Shown piece by piece: positions 25,602-33,460 of a stretch of 64,000 nt of DNA. Each line of letters begins with the position of its first letter. The first letter of the stretch is position 1. The notes beneath the pieces are model-generated. The model did not search any database and was not told where the DNA came from. It worked only from the letters and a program-made list of their open reading frames with translations. The position numbers and the translations under genes were made by a program. Source of the DNA: CALJFL01 sp039964455 (GTDB lineage Bacteria > Pseudomonadota > Gammaproteobacteria > Pseudomonadales > Halieaceae); NCBI GenBank assembly GCA_039964455.1, contig JBDVXK010000025.1:62001-126000 (forward strand). Reading direction: 5' to 3'.

Positions 25602-26981
25602 CTAGCTACCAAACAGTGACGCCAGATAAGCATTTAAAAACCGACCTTCCGGGTCGTATTCCTTACGCAGCTGAACAAACTCATCCCAGCGCGGGTAAAG
25701 ACTGCGGAAATCATCGGCGTTCAGGCTGTTAAGTTTACCCCAGTGCGGGCGACCACCATGACGCCGCATAATAGGTTCTATGGTGGCAAAAAAAGGCTGG
25801 AAGTCTTCATCAAAAATACGATGAACGGCAATGGAGCAGGTATCACGCTGGTAAAACGGACTTAACCAGATATCGTCGCCTTTTACGAAGCGTACTTCGA
25901 TAGGGAAAAACACTTCCTGATGCTGTGCTTCCAGCGCGTCGCGAATTTCGCGCATCGCCTGCAGACCATTTTCCCGAGGCAGGTGATACTCCATTTCATT
26001 GAATCTTACATTGCGTTCGCTGGCATAGTTCTTCCAGGAACTTTCCACCACTCTCTCGTCAGCCAGCGTTTTCATATAACTGCCCAACAACAACTCGCGC
26101 ACCTGTGGCGACCAGTCAAGCCAGTCACGCGCCAGCTTCAGGTCACCAACAGCATCATTCCCATCCAGCCGCTCTGTACTACTGACCTCTTCATCAGTGA
26201 TATCGTGAACGTCGGTAAAGCCCATTCCTGAAAAAGGAATATAGTAAAACTCAAAGTTACGATGATTGTCTGCGAAGCTGTCCGCAATCGACAGTATCTC
26301 GTCGAACTCGCGCCAGACTGTTTCCCTGGCCAGCCGGTAAGGTGCAACGTTCTGCAGTGTAACCTCGGTGATTATGCCTAGAGAGCCAAGTGAAACCCTG
26401 GCAGCGTCAAAAAGCTCAGGGTTTTCAGCCTCACTGCATTGAATAATATCGCCCTGCGCATCCACCAACTGCAGGCCGGTTACAAAGGTAGACATACACC
26501 CTATGCCGGCCCCCGTTCCATGTGTCGCAGTAGCCAGGCAGCCTGCCAGCGCCTGCTCATCGATATCGGGCATATTAATCATCGCCTGCCCAACGTCCTC
26601 CAAAGGCTGCCCGAGCTCTCCCAGGCGGCTACCAGCGCGTACTGTCGCCTGCAGCATGTCAGGGTCATGGGAGACCATCCCACTTAATCGCGATAAAGAC
26701 ACGATAGTGCCTTCTGTAGGAACAAGAGGCGTAAAGGAGTGCCCTGCTCCCACGGGTCTGACAACCCCCTGTGTTTCACGAAGCAGTTGTTGGAGGTCCG
26801 CCATACTGGCTGGCGCAACTCGTGCACTGGGAAAACACTGCTGTGAACCAGACCAGTTGCGCCAGGGAATACGTCTGGCCGCAGAAGAATCAGCCGCCAT
26901 CAACTCAGGAACACGCCCTATCGTGGTCGACCCCAGCGCTGCAGCAACCATTGCCGCCAACATATTTCTTCGCTTCAACAT
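25602..26981 (-). CDS. Exported FAD-linked oxidase of the aldonolactone oxidase type
   Basis: The 459-residue protein belongs to the vanillyl-alcohol-oxidase superfamily, close to D-arabinono-1,4-lactone oxidase and L-gulonolactone dehydrogenases. MLKRRNMLAAMVAAALG looks like a Tat signal. The FAD-binding domain holds RPVGAGHSFTPLV near residue 75-87, where His may bind FAD covalently, and GCLATATHGTGAGIG near 146-160. HWGK near the C-terminus is the aldonolactone-oxidase signature. The final exon-like tail YDPEGRFLNAYLASLFG is also typical. It starts within the stop codon of the cytochrome gene, which suggests the cytochrome takes its electrons in the periplasm. Confidence 0.87.
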   Translation of the reverse strand: MLKRRNMLAAMVAAALGSTTIGRVPELMAADSSAARRIPWRNWSGSQQCFPSARVAPASMADLQQLLRETQGVVRPVGAGHSFTPLVPTEGTIVSLSRLSGMVSHDPDMLQATVRAGSRLGELGQPLEDVGQAMINMPDIDEQALAGCLATATHGTGAGIGCMSTFVTGLQLVDAQGDIIQCSEAENPELFDAARVSLGSLGIITEVTLQNVAPYRLARETVWREFDEILSIADSFADNHRNFEFYYIPFSGMGFTDVHDITDEEVSSTERLDGNDAVGDLKLARDWLDWSPQVRELLLGSYMKTLADERVVESSWKNYASERNVRFNEMEYHLPRENGLQAMREIRDALEAQHQEVFFPIEVRFVKGDDIWLSPFYQRDTCSIAVHRIFDEDFQPFFATIEPIMRRHGGRPHWGKLNSLNADDFRSLYPRWDEFVQLRKEYDPEGRFLNAYLASLFGS

Positions 26982-27352
26982 CAGGGAGCAGCCCCGGGCA
27001 TCGCCATAAAGCGTATAAGCGCTTCAAATTGCTCTGCATCACAATCCATGCACAAGCCAAAGGGCGGCATACCCCCGTAACCATTGATCACGTTGTCCAG
27101 CAGCACGTTCATGCCCTTGTCCATGCGAACCGCCCAGGCTGCAGCATCGCCAGTAAGAGGCGACCCGGTTGCTGCAACGGTGTGACAACTGCGACAGCTG
27201 CGCCCATAGATTTCAGCAAGCGCTGTGTCGGCCGGTCGCAGTTCACGGCTGAGTATTTCTGTTGCGCGGGAATTGCTCCTATTCTCATCGGTGCATGCCG
27301 AAACCAGCAGGAAAAATGCTAAAAGCGAGAAGATCCTGGTGAGAGCAGTCAT
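26981..27352 (-). CDS. Cytochrome c5-like lipoprotein
   Basis: The 123-residue protein has a lipoprotein signal (LLVSAC, Cys20) and one haem c site, CRSCH. GMPPFGLCMDC matches the cytochrome c5 pattern, in which the Met of GMPP is the sixth haem ligand and a later CxxC pair forms a disulfide. It should be a lipid-anchored periplasmic electron carrier. Its TGA stop overlaps the ATG of the FAD oxidase by one base (TGATG), so the two are translationally coupled. Confidence 0.92.
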   Translation of the reverse strand: MTALTRIFSLLAFFLLVSACTDENRSNSRATEILSRELRPADTALAEIYGRSCRSCHTVAATGSPLTGDAAAWAVRMDKGMNVLLDNVINGYGGMPPFGLCMDCDAEQFEALIRFMAMPGAAP

Positions 27353-27415
27353 ATCATTTCCGCAGATTACTAGTGATGATTGACATGTTAGCCCGCAGCA
27401 ATGCAGAGTAAAGGA

Positions 27416-27934
27416 CTATTCGCCTGACGCCCAATACGCATCGAGAAGTCTTCCTATGGTATTCGCCTCGACCAGATGGGCGCCATACCAGGTATGCAGA
27501 CAGCGAATTCGGGTGAAATCAGCTATTCCCCCAATTCCCCGGTTTTGCAAAACCTCATAGAAACCCAGCGCCTGAAGCTCACTTTTTTCTTGCTCATCGA
27601 TATAACGATTACGCAGCGCAATATGAGCCTTGTGATCGGCTGCCATTGCACAAAGCAGTTCGGGATCGGCGTCTACCTGCTGCTGCAGACGTTGAATCAG
27701 GCCGGTGGCCTCCGCTGTATCGATACGGTAGCAAAGCTCGGCGTCAACCAACCAGAACAGGGTGGGAAACGGCTTGCCGTCAACCAGTGAGCCAACGCGT
27801 ATCACCGAGGGTTGGCCCACATTATTGAGCACAGGCACGGCACGTAAACCCCGGGGCTCTCTCCCCAATAGTTTGGCAACAGCATCATGAGTGTCCTGAG
27901 CTAGCGACTCGACTTGTAGATTTACTTCCATCAT
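27416..27934 (-). CDS. DUF501 protein
   Basis: The 172-residue cytosolic protein has the DUF501 pattern: LLGREPRGLRAVPVL, then PTLFWLVDAELCYRID, and a C-terminal GIGGIADFTRIRCLHTWYG followed by HLVEANTIGRLLD. DUF501 proteins have no established enzyme activity, and they often lie beside Ppx/GppA-like genes, which are not seen here. The start is set at the double ATG (27931-27934) because the frame upstream runs antisense through the cobalamin riboswitch. No strong ribosome-binding site is visible. Confidence 0.82.
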   Translation of the reverse strand: MMEVNLQVESLAQDTHDAVAKLLGREPRGLRAVPVLNNVGQPSVIRVGSLVDGKPFPTLFWLVDAELCYRIDTAEATGLIQRLQQQVDADPELLCAMAADHKAHIALRNRYIDEQEKSELQALGFYEVLQNRGIGGIADFTRIRCLHTWYGAHLVEANTIGRLLDAYWASGE

Positions 27935-28013
27935 TAAATTGTAGGCGATTTCGACATGGCAGGCAGTGTACCTTGTTTGACTTTGTACAGCCCACACTCT
28001 AGAGTTCGCCGCG

Positions 28014-28147
28014 TGACAGGTGCCCGCCGACATATTTGAAAGATGTCTGGGTGGGTTAAATGGGAAGTGTGGTGAGGTTCTACCGATGCCACCGCTGCCC
28101 CCGCAACGGTAAGCAGTATTTTGCTGTGAGCCCGATACCTGCCTGAT
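28014..28147 (+). ncRNA. Cobalamin (AdoCbl-type) riboswitch
   Basis: The segment holds, in order, the GGTGCC start (near 28019), a TTAAATGGGAA block with GGTGAGG (28056-28077), the B12 box GCTGCCCCCGCAACGGTAAG (about 28094-28113) and the closing GAGCCCGATACCTGCC (28128-28143). These are the conserved blocks of the cobalamin riboswitch. It lies on the same strand as, and about 110 nt before, a BtuB-like receptor gene that starts a B12 uptake operon. It should lower expression when cobalamin is plentiful. Confidence 0.95.
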
Positions 28148-28220
28148 CACACATACGATGGAGCGGAGGGCTTCATTCGAGCTCGCGATTTTCATTCAAT
28201 TCGCGGTCTGGTCCCCTTCT

Positions 28221-28250
28221 CTCAATCGCCCAAAACATGGCAATTGAGGA
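28221..28250 (+). promoter_or_regulatory. Predicted Shine-Dalgarno-sequestering hairpin of the B12 riboswitch
   Basis: CTCAAT (28221-28226) pairs with ATTGAG (28243-28248), and GCC (28228-28230) pairs with GGC (28239-28241), with one internal mismatch. The GAGGA ribosome-binding site of btuB (28246-28250) lies partly in the stem, 6 nt before the ATG. No T-run follows. This supports translational rather than transcriptional control. Confidence 0.6.
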
Positions 28251-28256
28251 AATACA

Positions 28257-30107
28257 ATGAAACATCTCCCTACCCTGCTACTGCTTTGCACGACTGGTGC
28301 GGCAGCGCAGCAACCGACAAGTACTGCCCTTGAAGAGCTTGTTATTACGTCGTCGCGAGTGCCCATGCCCATGCGGCAGATCGGCACGTCGGTCTCCGTT
28401 ATCGAGCGGGCCGAAATAGAGCAACGTGGCTATTCCTCGCTTTACGAAATCCTACGCAGCCAACCCGCTGTTGCAGCCTCTAACGCCGGCGGTCAGGGTA
28501 GCGCCACCTCGGTACGCATTCGCGGTGAAGAGGGTTACAGAACGATGGTACTCATAGATGACATCGACATCTCTGACACCTCGGGGACCCAGATCAGCCC
28601 GCGCTTCGAGCAACTTCTCAGTTCTGGCATCCAGCGAGTCGAAATTTTACGCGGCCCACAGGGCCTGATGTATGGAGCAGACGCTGGCGGTGTTATCAAC
28701 ATCACGAGCATCACCCCGGAAGAAGGTTTGGGCGGGCAACTCAGCGCGGAAGCGGGCCGTTATGGTACCCAGCAGTTTGCAGGCTACATAGGCGGCAGCA
28801 ATGATCGCCTGGACTTCAACCTGTCTGCAGCCGACCTGGATAGCGACGGATTCAACGCACGCTCTACCGACACGGATTTGAGAGACGACGACGGCTACCA
28901 AAATATCACGCTGCACGGCCGCTTGGGCTGGAACGTTACCGACGCCCTTCGCCTTGGCCTGACGGTTCGCGACGTCGACGGTGACAACCAATACGATGGT
29001 TGCTTCACCGTTGACACATTCGCACCTTCAAATGACTGTCGCGACGAGTTTGAGCAAACCATTTGGCGAGTCGCCGGCGACTATACTCACGGCAATCTCA
29101 CACACCAACTTGCTTACAGCGAAAACGACACAGATAAGGCGTTCTTCTCCGAGAATCGACCAAGTTTCGCCGCAGAGGGTTCACTGGAAAAAACAAGCTA
29201 TCTGGGCAGCTTCAAGCCTTCGGATTCGCTACAACTGGTTTACGGAGTGGACCTGGAAACCGAGTCCATAGACGATGGTGCTTTCGATGAAGAGCGTGAT
29301 CAGGATGGCTACTACCTGGAATACCAGGGAGGCTTTAATGAGCGCCTCTATGTTACGGCTGGCGCCCGCTATGATGACAACGATGATTTTGGCAGCAATA
29401 CCTCCTACCGGGTCAGCGGGGCCTGGCTGACACCTGTGGCCAGCGGCGAACTCAAATTCAAGGGCAGCTACGGCACCGGGTTCAGGGCGCCCAGTTTGTA
29501 CGAGATAGCCTACAATGGCGGCGCCTTCGCCTTTCCGCCAGCCTCCGATGTAACACTGGATGCCGAGGAAAGTGAAGGGTTCGAACTAGGCCTGACCTGG
29601 ACCAGCGGCGCGGGACTGTATCTGGAGGCCAACTACTTCGACCAAACTGTAGGCGATGAAATATTCTTCGACCTGGCGGGATTCTCTGGCTACCTGCAGT
29701 CAGACGGTGACAGTGATTCGCAAGGCGTGGAACTGATCGCACTGTGGCCTCTCGCCGAGTCATTGACGATCTCCGGTAACTACACCTACAACGACACCGA
29801 GACGGAAGCAGGAAGCGCACGTGCCTTCAGGCCTGAGCAGCTAGCAAACGTAGGCGTGAATTGGTTACCACTGGCCGGCAATCTGACACTTGGCCTCAAT
29901 ATGCGAATATCACGCGACGCTGAAGATGTAGACGGCACATCGCTTGACGACTACGAAGTTATGGATCTCAATGCGAGTGTGACAATACTGCAAGGCCTCG
30001 AAATCTACGGCCGGGTGGAAAATCTCCTGGACGAAGACTATCAGGAGATACCCACCTACAATACCTCAGAGCGGGCCGCCTACGCCGGTATTCGCTACTC
30101 CTTCTAA
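28257..30107 (+). CDS. btuB: BtuB-like TonB-dependent cobalamin receptor
   Basis: The 616-residue outer-membrane protein has a signal peptide (to about residue 17) and a TonB box in LEELVITSSRVP. The plug domain has SVRIRGEEGYRTMVLIDDI and RVEILRGPQGLMYGADAGGV. The size matches BtuB (about 600) and is clearly smaller than the other three receptors here. It ends in the barrel terminus AGIRYSF. Control by a cobalamin riboswitch and four downstream B12 genes make cobalamin the near-certain ligand. Confidence 0.95.
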   Translation: MKHLPTLLLLCTTGAAAQQPTSTALEELVITSSRVPMPMRQIGTSVSVIERAEIEQRGYSSLYEILRSQPAVAASNAGGQGSATSVRIRGEEGYRTMVLIDDIDISDTSGTQISPRFEQLLSSGIQRVEILRGPQGLMYGADAGGVINITSITPEEGLGGQLSAEAGRYGTQQFAGYIGGSNDRLDFNLSAADLDSDGFNARSTDTDLRDDDGYQNITLHGRLGWNVTDALRLGLTVRDVDGDNQYDGCFTVDTFAPSNDCRDEFEQTIWRVAGDYTHGNLTHQLAYSENDTDKAFFSENRPSFAAEGSLEKTSYLGSFKPSDSLQLVYGVDLETESIDDGAFDEERDQDGYYLEYQGGFNERLYVTAGARYDDNDDFGSNTSYRVSGAWLTPVASGELKFKGSYGTGFRAPSLYEIAYNGGAFAFPPASDVTLDAEESEGFELGLTWTSGAGLYLEANYFDQTVGDEIFFDLAGFSGYLQSDGDSDSQGVELIALWPLAESLTISGNYTYNDTETEAGSARAFRPEQLANVGVNWLPLAGNLTLGLNMRISRDAEDVDGTSLDDYEVMDLNASVTILQGLEIYGRVENLLDEDYQEIPTYNTSERAAYAGIRYSF

Positions 30108-30120
30108 CCGGGACCAGAAC

Positions 30121-30735
30121 ATGAGCACCAGTGACGACAAGAAAAACGCGAAACACAAGAATGCGATGGAGAAGCAAAAGTCCTCGGTAGACGCCAGCAT
30201 CGAAGCAGCAGATGAAGGCCGGGGAGTCGCCATTCTTCTGACCGGCAATGGCAAGGGCAAGAGTAGCTCTGCCTTTGGCATGGTAATGCGCGCGTTAGGG
30301 TACGGGCACAAAGTGGGTGTCGTGCAATTCATCAAGGGCGAACAACTATCAGGTGAAGAAATTTACGTTAGGGAACACTGCCCTCAGGTCGACTTCTACC
30401 AGATGGGCACTGGTTTCACCTGGGACACGCAGGACCGCAGCGCAGATATCGAGGCAGCCAAAAAAACCTGGGAGCAGGTAACGCCGATGCTGAAAGACCC
30501 ATCGTACGATCTGGTTGTGCTGGATGAACTCACCTATATGATTGCTTACGACTACCTCCCGGAAGCCGAAATCCTGCAGGCACTGAGCAACCGCCCCCGG
30601 GAACAGAGCGTGGTGGTAACCGGTCGTGGAGGCGGCAGCAAACTGCAAGACATCATGGATACCGTATCTGAAGTCAAAGATGTCAAGCACGCCTTTAACA
30701 ACGGCATCAAAGCGCGCAAGGGTGTTGATTACTAA
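30121..30735 (+). CDS. cobO: Corrinoid adenosyltransferase
   Basis: The 204-residue cytosolic enzyme transfers the adenosyl group of ATP to cob(I)alamin or cob(I)yrinate. The P-loop TGNGKGKSSS (41-50) is the BtuR/CobO signature, and YDLVVLDELTYMIAYDYLP and VVTGRGG complete it. The lysine-rich N-terminus is usual for the family. It lies 13 nt after btuB and makes imported corrinoid into coenzyme B12. The end overlaps the permease gene by 14 nt. Confidence 0.95.
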   Translation: MSTSDDKKNAKHKNAMEKQKSSVDASIEAADEGRGVAILLTGNGKGKSSSAFGMVMRALGYGHKVGVVQFIKGEQLSGEEIYVREHCPQVDFYQMGTGFTWDTQDRSADIEAAKKTWEQVTPMLKDPSYDLVVLDELTYMIAYDYLPEAEILQALSNRPREQSVVVTGRGGGSKLQDIMDTVSEVKDVKHAFNNGIKARKGVDY

Positions 30736-31780
30736 TCCGCGTCCAGGCAATCGGGCGAGCAACGCCAGACTGCTGATAGCGCTACTGGCCACGGCATTAC
30801 CGCTGGCCCTTCTCACCGGCCTGTTTAACGGCGCCGCGCAGTTAGGTGCCCAGGAATCATTGCAAGCGCTGTGGAATCTGGCTGCCAATAACAGCAATGG
30901 GCAGGCCGAAATCATTATCGGCAAGATTCGCCTGCCACGCGTGTTACTCGCCGCCGTGATGGGCGCCAATTTGGCGATATGCGGCGCGGCGATGCAGGGC
31001 CTGTTTCGCAATCCGCTCGCAGACCCTTCCCTGATCGGCGTAACCGCCGGAGCATCGCTGGGCGGCGCCCTGGCCATTGCAGCCGGTGGAACACTACTTG
31101 AAGGCTATCTGGGCCTTACACTGATATCTGCAGGCGCTTTTGCAGGCGGCGTGCTGGCCGTATTATTTGTGTATCGACTTGCGACCACGCCCAATGGCAC
31201 CTCCGTTGCAACAATGCTGCTGGCCGGTATCGCCATCACCGCCCTGGCAGGCGCGCTCAGCAGCCTGCTCGAATTCTTTGTCGATAACGCTATGCTCAGG
31301 CGTATCAGCTTATGGAAAATGGGCGGACTGGACGGTGCCAGTTACCCGCGCCTGTTGCTTGGTGGCAGCGTGACCCTGGGACTGCTGGTCGCCCTGCCCC
31401 GCTACGCCAATGCCCTCAATGCATTACTACTGGGGGAATCAGAAGCGCGGCACCTGGGGATAGATATTCCCAATACCAAGCAGGCACTCGTCGTTCGGGT
31501 CGCGATCGGCGTGGGCACCTCTGTCGCCCTGGTTGGCAGCATCGCCTTTGTGGGCCTGGTCGTTCCGCACCTCATCAGGCTACTCATAGGCCCGAACCAC
31601 CGCTACTTACTGCCCGCCTCGGCACTCGCTGGCGCCATACTTCTGGTGGCGGCGGACACGCTCGCCAGAGTCGTTCTGTCTCCCACCGAGTTGCCCGTCG
31701 GAATCATTACTGCCATCGTCGGTGTGCCGTTCTTTATTTCTCTGCTGCGCCAGCGTCATCACTACGGCATGCAATCATGA
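30722..31780 (+). CDS. btuC: B12 ABC transporter permease
   Basis: The 352-residue membrane protein is of the FecCD/BtuC family with about ten helices. KIRLPRVLLAAVMGANLAI, GLFRNPLADPSLIGVTAGAS and the coupling-helix region ending FVGLVVPHLIRLLIG are family signatures. The start is set at GTG 30722, inside the end of cobO; the in-frame stretch before it is antisense-like read-through of cobO and has no membrane signature. Its TGA overlaps the ATG of btuD in an ATGA. Confidence 0.93.
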   Translation: MLITNPRPGNRASNARLLIALLATALPLALLTGLFNGAAQLGAQESLQALWNLAANNSNGQAEIIIGKIRLPRVLLAAVMGANLAICGAAMQGLFRNPLADPSLIGVTAGASLGGALAIAAGGTLLEGYLGLTLISAGAFAGGVLAVLFVYRLATTPNGTSVATMLLAGIAITALAGALSSLLEFFVDNAMLRRISLWKMGGLDGASYPRLLLGGSVTLGLLVALPRYANALNALLLGESEARHLGIDIPNTKQALVVRVAIGVGTSVALVGSIAFVGLVVPHLIRLLIGPNHRYLLPASALAGAILLVAADTLARVVLSPTELPVGIITAIVGVPFFISLLRQRHHYGMQS

Positions 31781-32556
31781 GCGTATTAGAGCTGTCAGGT
31801 GTTAGCGCGTCACCCTGGGGGAAACCGCTTTTATCGGAGATCACTTTTGAGGCACCCGTTGGCTCAATTCTCGGGATTGTCGGCCCGAACGGCGCCGGAA
31901 AGACCAGCTTACTGCGCTTGATAGCCGGTGACTTTACAGCCGATAAAGGCAACATTCAGATCATGGGTAGATCTTCCAATGATTGGTCAGCCGGATCTTC
32001 CGCGAAGCAACTCGCGTACTTACCACAATTTTCGCTGCTCAGTTTCCCCTACACCGTCGAGGAAGTGGTAATGCTAGGCAGGACACCCCACAAGACAGGG
32101 ATTGAAGAAGACAGGCACATCGTCGAAGCAGTGCTTGCCAAGGTTGACATAGCGGCGCTGCGTGACCGCCTTTATACCCAGCTTTCGGGAGGCGAGAAAC
32201 AGCGCGTGCAATTGGCCAGGGTGCTAGCGCAAATCTGGGATGAGCAAGGCATGGAGCACAAACTGCTACTGCTGGACGAGCCCACAACAGCGCTGGATAT
32301 GGCGCATCAACAGGAACTGCTGGACATCATTCGGGATCTAAAGCGGCGACTGTGCACGGTGCTTGTCGTCATTCATGACTTCAATGTGCTCGCGAGCATT
32401 GCGGACCAGGTTGTTGTTCTCGATCAGGGGCGGCAAGTGGCACAAGGTCAGCCGCTGGACATTTACACGCCGGCCTTGTTTGCCGAATTATTTGATACCC
32501 AGGTATTGATCGACACACATCCGACTCGAGGATATCCGCTTGTTGTCCCCCAATAG
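31777..32556 (+). CDS. btuD: B12 ABC transporter ATPase
   Basis: The 259-residue ATP-binding protein carries the Walker A motif GPNGAGKT (36-43), the Q-loop in AYLPQFSLL, the signature LSGGEKQRV, Walker B LLLLDEPTTALD and the switch His in VVIHDFN. This matches FecE/BtuD-type ATPases. Note that frame upstream of the ATG is open but lies inside btuC. The ATG overlaps the btuC stop by 4 nt, so synthesis of permease and ATPase is coupled. Confidence 0.94.
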   Translation: MSVLELSGVSASPWGKPLLSEITFEAPVGSILGIVGPNGAGKTSLLRLIAGDFTADKGNIQIMGRSSNDWSAGSSAKQLAYLPQFSLLSFPYTVEEVVMLGRTPHKTGIEEDRHIVEAVLAKVDIAALRDRLYTQLSGGEKQRVQLARVLAQIWDEQGMEHKLLLLDEPTTALDMAHQQELLDIIRDLKRRLCTVLVVIHDFNVLASIADQVVVLDQGRQVAQGQPLDIYTPALFAELFDTQVLIDTHPTRGYPLVVPQ

Positions 32557-32557
32557 C

Positions 32558-33460
32558 ATGAGCAGCGGGTTGAAACTCTTGACGCAATTCAGTCTATTGC
32601 TTATCGCTTTGCTCGCAGGCCGCGTCACCGCTGTTGAGGTGACCGATTCGCTAGATCGTCAGGTGATTCTCGCGCAACCAGCACAAAGAGTGATTACCTT
32701 AGCGCCCCATCTTGTTGAGAATCTTTATAGCGCCGGCGGTGGCGGACGAATCGTCGGCACGGTGAGCTTCAGCAACTACCCCGAGGAAGCCAAAACTCTG
32801 CCACTCATAGGGAGTTTCAACGCCTTCAGCCTGGAGCGCATTCTCGCGTTACAGCCCGATCTTATACTGATGTGGGGTTCAGGGAACGGCTTGCAGGCCC
32901 TGGAGCAGCTACAGCAGTTGGGCCTGCCAGTCTATGTTGACGAATTGCGCACCCTGGAAGACATGTATCAAAGCATCAGGAATCTTGGCGTACTGACGGG
33001 CTTTACAGAAACCGCAGAGCGGGAAGCTAGCCGACTGGAGTCTGGCTTCGAACAGTTACGCGCCAGGCATAGAGATTTAGAGCCTCTGGGGGTTTTCTAC
33101 CAGATCTGGCATGAGCCACTGCAGACACTCAATGGCGATCACCTCATCAACGAGGTAATAAAACTGTGCGGAGGCAATAACATCTTTGCAGATGCGGTGA
33201 GCCTCGCACCGAAAGTGAATCTGGAGTCGATACTGGATCGCGGTCCGGAAGTGATCATCGCCAGCGGTATGAGTGAGGCGAGACCAGCCTGGCTGAAAAA
33301 CTGGGAAAACTATCCGCAGCTTACGGCCGTCAGGAATAATGCACTATTTGCAATAGATCCAGATCAGATACAACGCCCTACCGCACGACTGCTCACAGGG
33401 ACGACCGAGCTTTGTGCTCAGCTCGACTCTGTGCGTAGCTCAGAATCTAAAGCGAACTGA
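32558..33460 (+). CDS. btuF: Periplasmic cobalamin-binding protein
   Basis: The 300-residue protein has a signal peptide (to about residue 25) and the two-lobed class III binding-protein pattern: RVITLAPHLVENLYSAG, then LALQPDLILMW, a rigid linker helix, and LESILDRGPEVIIASG in the second lobe. It delivers corrinoid from BtuB to BtuCD. ATG at 32558 lies 2 nt after the btuD stop and is preferred to an in-frame TTG at 32540. Its 3' end overlaps the convergent sstT by 14 nt. Confidence 0.92.
   Translation: MSSGLKLLTQFSLLLIALLAGRVTAVEVTDSLDRQVILAQPAQRVITLAPHLVENLYSAGGGGRIVGTVSFSNYPEEAKTLPLIGSFNAFSLERILALQPDLILMWGSGNGLQALEQLQQLGLPVYVDELRTLEDMYQSIRNLGVLTGFTETAEREASRLESGFEQLRARHRDLEPLGVFYQIWHEPLQTLNGDHLINEVIKLCGGNNIFADAVSLAPKVNLESILDRGPEVIIASGMSEARPAWLKNWENYPQLTAVRNNALFAIDPDQIQRPTARLLTGTTELCAQLDSVRSSESKAN

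Noticed and set aside
27935..28195. N-terminal extension of the DUF501 gene across 87 codons
   Set aside because: The open frame runs antisense through the cobalamin riboswitch and has no family features, so the true start is the double ATG at 27931-27934.
30626..30721. N-terminal extension of the btuC gene
   Set aside because: These 32 codons lie within cobO in another frame and have no membrane or signal character.
31312..31776. 155-codon extension of the btuD gene
   Set aside because: It is an alternate frame of btuC. The ATG at 31777 overlaps the btuC stop and gives a standard ATPase N-terminus.
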